A DNA stretch of 35,473 nucleotides from a candidate division WWE3 bacterium CG08_land_8_20_14_0_20_40_13. Lineage in GTDB: Bacteria > Patescibacteriota > WWE3 > 0-14-0-20-40-13. Below the pieces are notes generated by a model. It did not search any database, was not told the DNA's origin, and was given only the letters and a program-made list of their open reading frames with translations. Location of the stretch: NCBI GenBank assembly GCA_002774285.1, contig PEYT01000006.1, positions 1 through 35,473 of the forward strand, in the 5' to 3' direction. Both the position numbers and the translations under genes were made by a program. Position 1 is the stretch's first letter; every line of letters starts with the position of its first letter. Shown here one piece after another: positions 1 to 9,092 of this stretch.

Positions 1-2
1 TT

Positions 3-761
3 TGGAAAAAGTACTTAGAAATTATAATTCTATTATTTAGAATAAAAAAGTTTAAGTTTGGCGAAAGTTCCGTTAAACTTTTTGGAAAAAAAATATTCTA
101 TGATTCGCCTTATGGAATTGCAGGATATCAAAGTATGCTAGTTAGGCAACAAAGAATGTTGCGAGATGCTGGTCCAAAAAGCGCTAAAACGATTGTTGAT
201 GTTGGCGCAAATGTAGGTTTTTTTTCTATGATGCTCCGAGAAATTTATCCAGAAGCTCAAATTTATGCCGTAGAACCGGTACCGCAAATTTTTGCAAATC
301 TTAAAGCAAACCTTACTTCCGATCAGGACAGTGTTTATAATCTTGCCATTTCAGATATAAACGGAGCTGTCAAAATGAGCTTCAAAGAGCGTGAATCTGC
401 TATTAGTCATGTCATAAATAGTGGGGAAGAAGATGACTCCGAAACGGTTAAGGTTAAGTCTATGACTTTGGATAACTGGTGCCATAAGGAAAAAATAGAA
501 ATAGTAGATCTCCTGAAAATAGACACTGAGGGTTACGAGGTCCATGTTTTAAAAGGAGCAAAAAAAACATTGGCAAAAACTAGGTATCTTCATATGGAAA
601 TAAGTTTAGAAGACGAAAATTACACTTTTAGTGAAATTAATTCTATGCTATATAGTGAGGAGTTTAATTTTCAGCTCGTGTACTTTAGGAATTTTACTGA
701 TAAAGGTTACGGCCCGATTCCGGTAGGGGATTTTCTGTTTCGCAATGTTATGTTAGACTAA
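3..761 (+). CDS. FkbM-family SAM-dependent methyltransferase, 5'-truncated by window edge
   Basis: Frame is open from nt 3 (WKKYLEIIILLFRIKKFKFGESSVKLFGKKIFYDSPYGIAGYQSMLVRQQ...), so the ATG at 135 is probably internal. Contains DVGANVGFFSMML (SAM motif I), VEPVP, and DLLKIDTEGYEVHVLKGA typical of FkbM. Confidence 0.85.
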   Translation, partial: WKKYLEIIILLFRIKKFKFGESSVKLFGKKIFYDSPYGIAGYQSMLVRQQRMLRDAGPKSAKTIVDVGANVGFFSMMLREIYPEAQIYAVEPVPQIFANLKANLTSDQDSVYNLAISDINGAVKMSFKERESAISHVINSGEEDDSETVKVKSMTLDNWCHKEKIEIVDLLKIDTEGYEVHVLKGAKKTLAKTRYLHMEISLEDENYTFSEINSMLYSEEFNFQLVYFRNFTDKGYGPIPVGDFLFRNVMLD

Positions 762-768
762 CGCGCAT

Positions 769-1692
769 ATGTCAAAGAAAGAGAAATTAAAAAAACGCAT
801 TTTAATAACAGGGGCCTCGGGGATGTTGGGAACAACATTTTATGAAATTTATAAAGAGTTATTCGATATCGTATCCACTGATATAGCGCCTCTAGATCCT
901 TGGACGCAAAAGTTGGATGTTAGGGACAAAAAATCGCTCTCTTCGTTAGTAGATAAGATAAGACCAGACCGCATTCTAAATTTTGCGGCGCTAACGGATG
1001 TTGAATACTGTGAAACTCATCCTGATGAAGCCTACGACACTAATGCGCAGGGTGCTGAAAATGTCGCCGAAGTATGTAAAGAGTATGACATTCCTATGGT
1101 TCATATAAGCACCGCCGGAGTTTTTGATGGAAAAAAGAATACTCCTTATATGGAGCAAGATCTGCCAAATCCCGTTAACATTTACGGAAAGGCAAAAAAT
1201 CAAGGCGATATTGCGGTGCAAAGGCTTTTAAAGGACAACTTCCATATTTTTAGAGCGGGGTGGATGATGGGTGGTTTTGACCGTGATAAAAAGTTTGTTA
1301 AAAAAATTCTTGAGCAAATAGACCAAGGAAAGACCAACTTATACGGACTTACCGATATGTTTGGGTGTCCCACATATACAAAGGATTTTTCCCAAGGCAT
1401 AGTAAAAATGTTAGAGGTAGCAAAACCGGGGCTTTATCATATGGTTAGCGAAGGAAATTGTTCTAGGTTTGATGTGGCAAAAAAAATAATTGATTTTTTT
1501 GATTTTGATAAAGTCACGCTTACAAAAGTTACAGGAGATTTTTTTGAAAAAGATTACTACGCCCCGCGTCCACCGTTTGAGGTAATTGTCAATGAAAAAA
1601 TTCATAATATGGGTATTAAGGTAATGAGAAATTGGGAAGACGCGTTAAAATCTTATTTAAGCGAAATATTAAAGCGTAGAAATGCAAAATAA
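769..1692 (+). CDS. RmlD-like dTDP-4-dehydrorhamnose reductase / SDR-family NAD(P)-dependent sugar reductase
   Basis: N-terminal Rossmann motif ILITGASGMLGTTF, NFAALTDVEYCETHPDEAYDTNAQGAENVAEVC, YGKAK (YxxxK). Confidence 0.85.
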   Translation: MSKKEKLKKRILITGASGMLGTTFYEIYKELFDIVSTDIAPLDPWTQKLDVRDKKSLSSLVDKIRPDRILNFAALTDVEYCETHPDEAYDTNAQGAENVAEVCKEYDIPMVHISTAGVFDGKKNTPYMEQDLPNPVNIYGKAKNQGDIAVQRLLKDNFHIFRAGWMMGGFDRDKKFVKKILEQIDQGKTNLYGLTDMFGCPTYTKDFSQGIVKMLEVAKPGLYHMVSEGNCSRFDVAKKIIDFFDFDKVTLTKVTGDFFEKDYYAPRPPFEVIVNEKIHNMGIKVMRNWEDALKSYLSEILKRRNAK

Positions 1693-2716
1693 CACCACTC
1701 CGTTAGTTTCCATAGTTACCACTGCCTACAAAAACGAAAAGTTTAACGAACGGTATTTTAATACGGTTAATAAGCAATCCTATCCAAACATAGAAGTAAT
1801 TTTTGTAGACAATTTATCTCCAGATAATACTGCCTCGGACGCCAAAGAAAGAATAAAAAAAGGAAGGGTAGTCGAATCGCCGACAAATTCTGGTTGTGCC
1901 GACGGGAATAATTTAGGCGTTTTAAACGCCACCGGAAAGTACATTTTTCTTTTGGGTCCCGACACATGGGTTGACAAAGAGTGCGTAGGGAAACTTGTTG
2001 CCGAGGCGGAAAAAGACGACAACCAAATATATACTTCAAAACAGATGACTTACGATGGAAAGGAATTTATAAGTTGTGGAATTTCCGCCGATCTTTTTGG
2101 GTATCCTGCTAGAACTTATAGCAGGGATGGAAAAAAGCAGTTAAAAAAGATATTTTATGCCGATGGATCTAGTGTTTTTATGAAGCGGGAAAACTATCTT
2201 AAAGTTGGAATGATGGATGAAGCGACCTTTTTGTTTGCGGAGGATGTGGATCTTTCTTGGAAAGCTCGTATGCTTGGAATGTCCGTAATTCCCGTTCCCG
2301 AATCTATCGTTTATCACTTTAGCGGAGGTGCTATTGGTATTGGAGGATATCCGGGCTCTAAGGAAAAATATGTAACAAATTGCAGGAGAAGATTTTTGGC
2401 CGAGCGCAACATTATCCGGAACATATTAAAAAATTATTCTATTTTAAATGTTTGGTGGGTTTTGTTGTATTACTTATCAATTAATCTAGTGGAGATTGCG
2501 GCTTTGGTTTTAACTGGGCAGGCATTGTCGGCCTTTAACTCCTACTTTAAAGCTTACATCTGGAATATTAGAAATATAAAAGATACAATTAAGAAAAGGA
2601 AAGAAATTCAGAGGATCCGCACAGCTAGCGATTGGGAGGTTATGAGAAGTATGTATTTTTTTCCGCACAAGGTTCTGGCTTTTTTAGAATTAGGGATTCC
2701 CAAAGTTACAAAATAA
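1682..2716 (+). CDS. Glycosyltransferase family 2 (rhamnosyltransferase-like)
   Basis: VSIVTTAYKNEKFNERYFNTVNKQSYPNIEVIFVDNLSPDNT, SSVFMKRENYLKVGMMDEATFLFAEDVDLSWKARMLG. Confidence 0.88.
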   Translation: MQNNTTPLVSIVTTAYKNEKFNERYFNTVNKQSYPNIEVIFVDNLSPDNTASDAKERIKKGRVVESPTNSGCADGNNLGVLNATGKYIFLLGPDTWVDKECVGKLVAEAEKDDNQIYTSKQMTYDGKEFISCGISADLFGYPARTYSRDGKKQLKKIFYADGSSVFMKRENYLKVGMMDEATFLFAEDVDLSWKARMLGMSVIPVPESIVYHFSGGAIGIGGYPGSKEKYVTNCRRRFLAERNIIRNILKNYSILNVWWVLLYYLSINLVEIAALVLTGQALSAFNSYFKAYIWNIRNIKDTIKKRKEIQRIRTASDWEVMRSMYFFPHKVLAFLELGIPKVTK

Positions 2717-2720
2717 TTTT

Positions 2721-4961
2721 ATGAAATCACAAATAATTTTTAGTACGGTTATGAATGAAGTGGGGGGGTTTTTGAAGACCCATCTGATTAGGAAAATGAA
2801 TGAAGAAAAACTTATAAAGGTTCTTATTTCAGTGATTTTTGTTTTTGGTCTTATTATTACTATTCCTATAGTGTCTAGAACCATGGCTCACGCCGACGAA
2901 TATCAGTTTTATCTCAACGCCTTTACTATAATGGCGGGGAAGGAACTTCACAATTATATTCATGTCGCTTTAACGGAATATTTGCTTGCAGGATTCTTCT
3001 CTTTTATAAATCTGTTTACTAGTTCTGGGGTAAATTTTCCCCAAGGAGATCCCTCGTTAGCCTCATATTTTTGGGGTCACTGGTTTGGGTTTATCCTCTA
3101 TATCTTGGCCTATGTTTTGGGACTTATTGTCTTGCAAAAAAACGAAACCAAGATTAAATTACGCTTAGTTTTTTTTAGTATTTTGTATTTTGCATCCCCG
3201 GGAATGTTGGAAAGATTCCTTAGAATAAATTCCGACTCAATGATGATGGTAGTTTTCTTAAACTACTTAATTGTTTCTTTTTGGATACAAAAAAACAAGC
3301 CTTCTGTTGGAAAAACTTTTATTATTAATCTCGTATTTTTGTTTTTGGGGTCCTTCACAAATTTAAAATCTTTGTTCTTGTTCTTTCCGATTTTTTCCAT
3401 AACTACGATCAATTCTTTTTTATGGTCGCGGCAGAAACATACCGTTTTAAGTCTTAACTATTTATATAAATTTATCCTCTATACTTCCGGTATTTTCTTT
3501 GGGGGAGTTCTTTTATGGGTTACCTTTATGCCCAAGCCTTTTGATTACATAAGATTTTGGTATGGGGTAAAGAAAGCGACCGTTCATGGCACACAATTTG
3601 ATTTTGATTACCCGAGTCAATCTTTTGGAAGTTGGAAAGTTTATATATATGATTTTTTTGCTGAATATTTAGGATTGACAGCTCTTATGGCTGTGATGCT
3701 AATTATAATAATTTTTATCATTGTTAAGAAAAACGATTTGAGGATGCTTTTTAACAAGATTTTACAAGGAATTAGCGTAGTAAAAGTAAAAGGTGTTTTT
3801 GACGGGGATTTGTATCCGTACACCGGATTAATCCTTACATTATCACTGATTTTTTACTATTTGGGGGTTTCCCTGCGAGTTGTCCACTGGTCCAGATGGG
3901 GAGTCCCGATAGGATTTTTGGGAATAATGCTGATATCTGCAGTATTAGAAAAAGCAGTTCTACTTTTAGATCCTCTTAAAAGATGGTCAATTAAAAAGAT
4001 TTTTCTCGGCTTCCTTGGGTTTTTTATGATTGCTGTTTCACTAAGAATACTAATTACTGTTGACATGATAAGAACGGATTTTCCCGAAAAAGGTAATTTC
4101 CCATTAACTTTTATTGATACAGAAAAGCTGGCTTTAGATTTGGGAATTCCGAAAAAGGAAATGATTCAAAGAATGATGTGGTTTACTGGTTACACACCAA
4201 ACATAGGGACGGAGTCTTTGGAAAAAATAACTGACGAAAAGAACAAGGATGTGCGTTATGTCCTTTGGCCTTATTGGAATATAGGTTTAGTTTATACGAA
4301 GAAAAATGTTGATCTAGGAACTCACAATCAGCGAGCGTTTATAGATAAGTATGCGGAGGAAATCTTCTACAGGTTTCCAACTTTTAGCGCGTTTTATATG
4401 CATATAACGAAGTATTTTGCTTGGAGGGTGCTTGGAATTACTTGGAATCCGGAATTAGACTCTTTGTTAGAGACCCAGTATGCTGTTATTAAGCTTAAGG
4501 ATCGAGTATCCGATATTAGTCTAAACTATAGTGTGGGATTTAATGACATGTCTCATTATTTTTTCCCAAAATCTTTGACTTTTAACATGGCCACTCTTAA
4601 AGATGGTTATATGTTTCCCCCATGCTATTCTTATCCCGATACAAAGTATTTATCCGATGGCAAGAGAGTGGAGCCTCCCATCGACATAGGTATTGGAGCT
4701 AGAACAGCAGGTTTATATTGTCACAGTACTAGGTTTCGAATATTTTTTAAGGGTACTTATAGAATTAGGGTAGAGGGGTTGCCGGAAAACGAAGATAACA
4801 TCCAGAAAGTCTTTTCAAACATCAGTACACTCTCATGGGACCCGAATACCAAAACAGCCACAATAAAAGCTGAAAGCACCATGATACCGGGAGATTTTGG
4901 TGTTGCTACAAAAGAGGAGAATATCCCCGGCCTACAATTTCGGGTTTTTTACACTAATTAA
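2721..4961 (+). CDS. Polytopic membrane protein, GT-C-like glycosyltransferase with C-terminal extracytoplasmic domain; true start may be ATG 2796
   Basis: Many hydrophobic segments; first-loop acidic motif AHADEYQFYLNAF; C-terminal soluble domain (YRIRVEGLPENED...). In-frame ATG at 2796 directly precedes TM1. Confidence 0.65.
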   Translation: MKSQIIFSTVMNEVGGFLKTHLIRKMNEEKLIKVLISVIFVFGLIITIPIVSRTMAHADEYQFYLNAFTIMAGKELHNYIHVALTEYLLAGFFSFINLFTSSGVNFPQGDPSLASYFWGHWFGFILYILAYVLGLIVLQKNETKIKLRLVFFSILYFASPGMLERFLRINSDSMMMVVFLNYLIVSFWIQKNKPSVGKTFIINLVFLFLGSFTNLKSLFLFFPIFSITTINSFLWSRQKHTVLSLNYLYKFILYTSGIFFGGVLLWVTFMPKPFDYIRFWYGVKKATVHGTQFDFDYPSQSFGSWKVYIYDFFAEYLGLTALMAVMLIIIIFIIVKKNDLRMLFNKILQGISVVKVKGVFDGDLYPYTGLILTLSLIFYYLGVSLRVVHWSRWGVPIGFLGIMLISAVLEKAVLLLDPLKRWSIKKIFLGFLGFFMIAVSLRILITVDMIRTDFPEKGNFPLTFIDTEKLALDLGIPKKEMIQRMMWFTGYTPNIGTESLEKITDEKNKDVRYVLWPYWNIGLVYTKKNVDLGTHNQRAFIDKYAEEIFYRFPTFSAFYMHITKYFAWRVLGITWNPELDSLLETQYAVIKLKDRVSDISLNYSVGFNDMSHYFFPKSLTFNMATLKDGYMFPPCYSYPDTKYLSDGKRVEPPIDIGIGARTAGLYCHSTRFRIFFKGTYRIRVEGLPENEDNIQKVFSNISTLSWDPNTKTATIKAESTMIPGDFGVATKEENIPGLQFRVFYTN

Positions 4962-5049
4962 CTGTCTTAGCGTGTGAAATTATGATATCTGTGCTGGGCT
5001 GAAGAATTTATACTCATCTTTTAAATGCGGGCATTTCCAAGATTAAGCA

Positions 5050-8000
5050 ATGCATTTGGTACTTCCTTTTAAAATTAAGCAAATCATTCTTAAACCGGAA
5101 GTTCTGTTTTTTCTTGGCGCCGCAATATCTATTGCTGTATACATATATATTTTATTTGGCGATGCTGAATTACTAGCTAGTGGAGATAATTACACATATT
5201 TACAGCTGGGAAAGAAAATATTTAACCTATATATATGGGATATCTCTATTCCATTGGGAGGTATAACCAGCTCTGCCCCTAACTTGTTAGGATTTTCTCT
5301 CTGTTCGACATTATTTAATTTTTTACCGACGGCGGTTCTTCAAAGGACGCTCTTTTTCTGCCTGTACTTTATCGGGTTAGTTGGTTTTTATAAATTAACA
5401 AGGTTGTTTTCGCGGGGGTTTTATATGTTTGCTCTTCTTCCTTCCACGGTACTTTTTTTATTTAACGCCTTTGGATCTCTAAACCCATTTTCTTTTTTCC
5501 CCATGATGTATCAGGCGTACCTTCCATTTTCCTTGTATTACTTTATAAAGTTGTCAAGAAGTAATAGTTTTAATTTTTCATGCATATTAAAACTATTGGC
5601 GATGGCCGTAATTTTTACTCCTATTAATTCAAATCCGGCCCTTTCAATAACTATATTTGTTCCCCAAGCCTTGTATTTGGTTTTATCAATAAAAAAAATG
5701 AATAAGGCAATAATTCTAAATATTCTAGCTTACTACACAATTTTTACCTTAATCAATTTATGGTGGCTAATGCCCATGCTTTATTATTATGTGGAAAATG
5801 CGAGCAGGGTTTTTAATAGTGGGTGGTTTACCGCTTTGTCCGTCGGGAGTTTATATCAAAATTTTAGATTCATTGGACAGTGGGGGTGGTATGGCAAACA
5901 TTTTTTATATGATTATTATCCGTTTCATAATTGGTACGATGCGCCTGTAGTTTTCGTTATTGGTTATGTACTGGTTATTATTACAATAGCTTTTTCTTTT
6001 AGAAAAAAGGCGAGCTTCAGAAAACCCCAAACTTTTTTTATTGCCTTATTTCTAGTCTCCCTATTCTTGGCGGGAGGATCCCGTCCCCCCTTTGGATATG
6101 TTTACAGCCTGTTATTTGACCATCTCCCCGGATTTAAAATTTTTAGAGAACCTTTTACAAAATTTGGTGAGTTATATGTACTATCTTTCTCGATTTTATT
6201 TTATATATCTTTGGTAAATATAAGGGAAAAAATTCGCGGGAAGTGGAAATCCATAACATTTATTTTGGTTCTTTTCGCCGTTCTCATTAATGCGAAACCT
6301 GTTTTGTTAGGGGAGCACGTGTGGTCAAAATGGAATGGTAGTGTTAGAACCTCAAGAGTAAATATACCGACGTACTGGAAAGATTTTGAAAAATATACTA
6401 ATAACAATTTTAAAGATGCTCGAATACTGGCTACTCCGAAATTCTATTATGGCGGGGCGTGGAATTGGATTTATGGGTTTACATCGGCGGATGATGTAGC
6501 GGTAAATTTTGTGGATAACGGAAGCAGTATTTTAAGAAACCCTATTTCCAGTGGATCTTACGCGGGGGAAGTAATAGACAATGTATTTCGGGTTGCTGAC
6601 TTGCCCAAAAATTACCTAGCTTTGTTATCTGTTGATTATATACTTCAGGAGAATGATTTGGATTGGAGGTATTCGGGAGAGCTAGCTTTACCGCCTAGTA
6701 GAAATGATTTAGCAATCAATAGATTGGGTGTTGAAAAAATCAAGGAATTCGGTGAATTTACTACAAAGTATCTGTCAAAAATACCTAATGGTGAAACGAA
6801 TACATCATTAAGGCAGGAGTTAAACACCGAGCTTGCAGGAAGATCGGCCTTGATTTTGTATGAAGTACCAGAAAATGATAAATTGCCAAGGTTTTATATT
6901 CCTAAAAACCTTGTTTACTCTTGGTCAACTATTAGAGAGCTACCCTATGTTTTGCAAGCGTCAAATTATGCAAAGGAAGTCGGGGTTTTTATAAAAGATA
7001 AAAATGTGGTTGATAAATTACCTTTGGAGGATTCGGCCGACCGAATAATTTTCGGCACCAGAAAATTTTCGCGATTTTCTTTGCAGGATTTAAAATGGAA
7101 AGATGGTTGGTCGTGGCCTGTTGTGGTTAACACAGATCCAACAAGTTCTTTGTACAAATTTGTTCGGGTAAAAGAAAATATCGACAAAATTCTTCCAAGA
7201 AGCCCTCTTGATAAAGCAGATCTGTTACTTTGGCTTGCCGCAAAAAGAGTTGCTGAAATAACTAAGTATACGATACCTCCGAAGTTAGAAGACCAACTTG
7301 TTAAAGATTATACAAATTTAATTAGCCAATCAATTGAAGTTTTAAAGAATGTTCCGGAGAATAAATGGATTGACGACGATAGCGAGAGGGATTACTGGGG
7401 GATGGTAGGTAAGGTGTTAAAGTATGTAGAGAGATCCAATTCGACCCTTTCCCTTTCCGGATATTCTTTTGATTCCAATTCGGATCCAAGAGTTTTGTAT
7501 AAAGATTTTCTTGTTTGGGTTTACGAAGTTGCTTCTTCTGTCTGTGGAGAATATTGTTATATTTTTAAAGTTCCCGAAGATGGTAAATATAGTGTTTATA
7601 TTGGTGATGATGCTCTATCAAAACAAATTCCAATAGGTGCTAAATTGGCTAATTTGGAATATACGGAGACCGGAAACCAAAAGAATGAGATGGCGGGTTG
7701 GCATTATGACGGTGATATTACATTTAAAAAAGGAACAAATTACGCTGTTAACTTAACCCCCCCAAAGGCAAGAAATCTGATTGATTCTGGTGAATGGTTG
7801 ATTCCAAATTCTGCTACTTTAGGTGGCTCTAACGCGGATTTTGTTATGCAGAACATCATTCCGGGTTATTATGTGCTAGGCTCAGATAATATATCTCTCC
7901 TTGAAGAAGCACAATCCAGTTTGGTTATGTGGAATGACACTATACACTACAGGCCGTTAAAAGACTTTGAGGCGAGTAAGGAATACAGAGTATCTTTTGA

Positions 8001-8718
8001 GTATTTGGCCGATTCTGGTGGAATGGGTGTGGTTATCGTGGAATCAAATTCTCCAATTCAAAATCCAATTTCTGATAGCCAATTGTTATCGACTAAAGTT
8101 TTGGTCAAAGCTGAATTTGGGCAAAGTTGTTCCGACAAATTCGGAGATTCCGATTGTTGGCGCGCCTACAAAAATGTTTTTAGGTCTAGCAACAATGCTA
8201 AATCAGCTCTTCTTTATATCTACGCCTATCCAAATGTTAGAGAGGTATCTAATGTAAAAGTCAGAAATATTTCAATAGAGGAAGTATTGGAGCCCCTTCT
8301 TATGGTAAAAAAGGATGGGAATAAGTTGATGAATGCTTCTTTGACTTTACCCAATATAGAATTTTCCGAAATAAACCCAACCAAATATAAGGTCAATGTT
8401 TCAAAAGGGAATGTCCCTTACGATCTAATTTTTAGTGAAAGCTACGATAGGGGTTGGAGATTATATTTGGAGGGTACGAAACTTATTCCTAATTCAAGTC
8501 ACTCCGTAGTTAACGGATACGCAAATCTATGGCATATAAAGCCGGAAGATACCGGTAACAAAGAGTCTTACACAATGATCGTCGAATTCTATCCGCAAAG
8601 AATCTATGCGATTTGTATTATCTTAAGTTTGAGCGTGTTTCTGATGGCGATAATGTATTGTATAGTTGCACATACAATAAGCTTGTTTACCGCAGTTAAA
8701 ATTAATTCACGGCTATGA
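5050..8718 (+). CDS. Large (1222 aa) AftD/YfhO-like GT-C membrane glycosyltransferase with long extracytoplasmic region
   Basis: ASGDNYTYLQLGKKIF loop, SSIN/TPINSNPALSITIF, GGSRPPFGYVYSLLFDHLPGFKIFREPFTKFGELYVLSFSILFY, C-terminal TM. Clear paralogue of 9067-11274. Confidence 0.75.
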   Translation: MHLVLPFKIKQIILKPEVLFFLGAAISIAVYIYILFGDAELLASGDNYTYLQLGKKIFNLYIWDISIPLGGITSSAPNLLGFSLCSTLFNFLPTAVLQRTLFFCLYFIGLVGFYKLTRLFSRGFYMFALLPSTVLFLFNAFGSLNPFSFFPMMYQAYLPFSLYYFIKLSRSNSFNFSCILKLLAMAVIFTPINSNPALSITIFVPQALYLVLSIKKMNKAIILNILAYYTIFTLINLWWLMPMLYYYVENASRVFNSGWFTALSVGSLYQNFRFIGQWGWYGKHFLYDYYPFHNWYDAPVVFVIGYVLVIITIAFSFRKKASFRKPQTFFIALFLVSLFLAGGSRPPFGYVYSLLFDHLPGFKIFREPFTKFGELYVLSFSILFYISLVNIREKIRGKWKSITFILVLFAVLINAKPVLLGEHVWSKWNGSVRTSRVNIPTYWKDFEKYTNNNFKDARILATPKFYYGGAWNWIYGFTSADDVAVNFVDNGSSILRNPISSGSYAGEVIDNVFRVADLPKNYLALLSVDYILQENDLDWRYSGELALPPSRNDLAINRLGVEKIKEFGEFTTKYLSKIPNGETNTSLRQELNTELAGRSALILYEVPENDKLPRFYIPKNLVYSWSTIRELPYVLQASNYAKEVGVFIKDKNVVDKLPLEDSADRIIFGTRKFSRFSLQDLKWKDGWSWPVVVNTDPTSSLYKFVRVKENIDKILPRSPLDKADLLLWLAAKRVAEITKYTIPPKLEDQLVKDYTNLISQSIEVLKNVPENKWIDDDSERDYWGMVGKVLKYVERSNSTLSLSGYSFDSNSDPRVLYKDFLVWVYEVASSVCGEYCYIFKVPEDGKYSVYIGDDALSKQIPIGAKLANLEYTETGNQKNEMAGWHYDGDITFKKGTNYAVNLTPPKARNLIDSGEWLIPNSATLGGSNADFVMQNIIPGYYVLGSDNISLLEEAQSSLVMWNDTIHYRPLKDFEASKEYRVSFEYLADSGGMGVVIVESNSPIQNPISDSQLLSTKVLVKAEFGQSCSDKFGDSDCWRAYKNVFRSSNNAKSALLYIYAYPNVREVSNVKVRNISIEEVLEPLLMVKKDGNKLMNASLTLPNIEFSEINPTKYKVNVSKGNVPYDLIFSESYDRGWRLYLEGTKLIPNSSHSVVNGYANLWHIKPEDTGNKESYTMIVEFYPQRIYAICIILSLSVFLMAIMYCIVAHTISLFTAVKINSRL

Positions 8719-9092
8719 GATTACCCCCTATTCCAAAATCAAAGATAGTTGAGTTGTTAGAATTATTTAAGAAATTACTAGTTAAAAATAAAGTTGTGAT
8801 GGTTTTTTTATTTGTTTTTGGTGTTTCGGCGGATGCGGTATTGTTGGAATCTGTTAATTCATACGTATTTATTTTCTTAGCGGTTGTGTGGTTACTGTGT
8901 GAATTGGTGTATGTGCGAAAATACGATTGGTACCTTACGCTCTCAACGATATTGCTATTTTTGGTAGTGCCGGTTAAGCTTCTTGGTCTTGAGACCGCCG
9001 CCGAAAAAATTTCGATTTGGGCTTATTTTTATCTAGTGATTACATTCATTAAGAAACTAAAAAAAAGTGAACATAAAATCACTGCTTGTTAG
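8715..9092 (+). CDS. Small polytopic membrane protein of unknown function (125 aa)
   Basis: ATGA overlap with upstream stop; 3-4 hydrophobic segments; 26-bp overlap with the downstream paralogue. Confidence 0.65.
   Translation: MRLPPIPKSKIVELLELFKKLLVKNKVVMVFLFVFGVSADAVLLESVNSYVFIFLAVVWLLCELVYVRKYDWYLTLSTILLFLVVPVKLLGLETAAEKISIWAYFYLVITFIKKLKKSEHKITAC

Noticed and set aside
351-545. Minus-strand ORFs of 60-140 aa throughout the track (for example 351-545, 991-1221, 3641-3823, 24093-24464, 24947-25363)
   Set aside because: All are shadows of well-supported plus-strand genes, with no recognisable domains and low-complexity or Phe/Ser/Lys-rich translations.
2701-2745. Direct repeat ACAAAATAATTTT / CACAAATAATTTTT around the 2721 start
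   Set aside because: Short, AT-rich and imperfect; compatible with chance.
7757-7763. C7 tract inside the 1222-aa gene as a frameshift site
   Set aside because: Frame continues cleanly on both sides with sensible protein (NLTPPKARN); no alternate frame product of interest.
8128-8157. TCCGA-CAAAT-TCGGA mini inverted repeat in the 1222-aa gene
   Set aside because: Only 5-bp arms; too short to distinguish from background.
7967-8257. 96-aa plus-strand ORF inside the 1222-aa GT-C gene
   Set aside because: Alternative-frame ORF fully nested in a strongly supported CDS; no motif.
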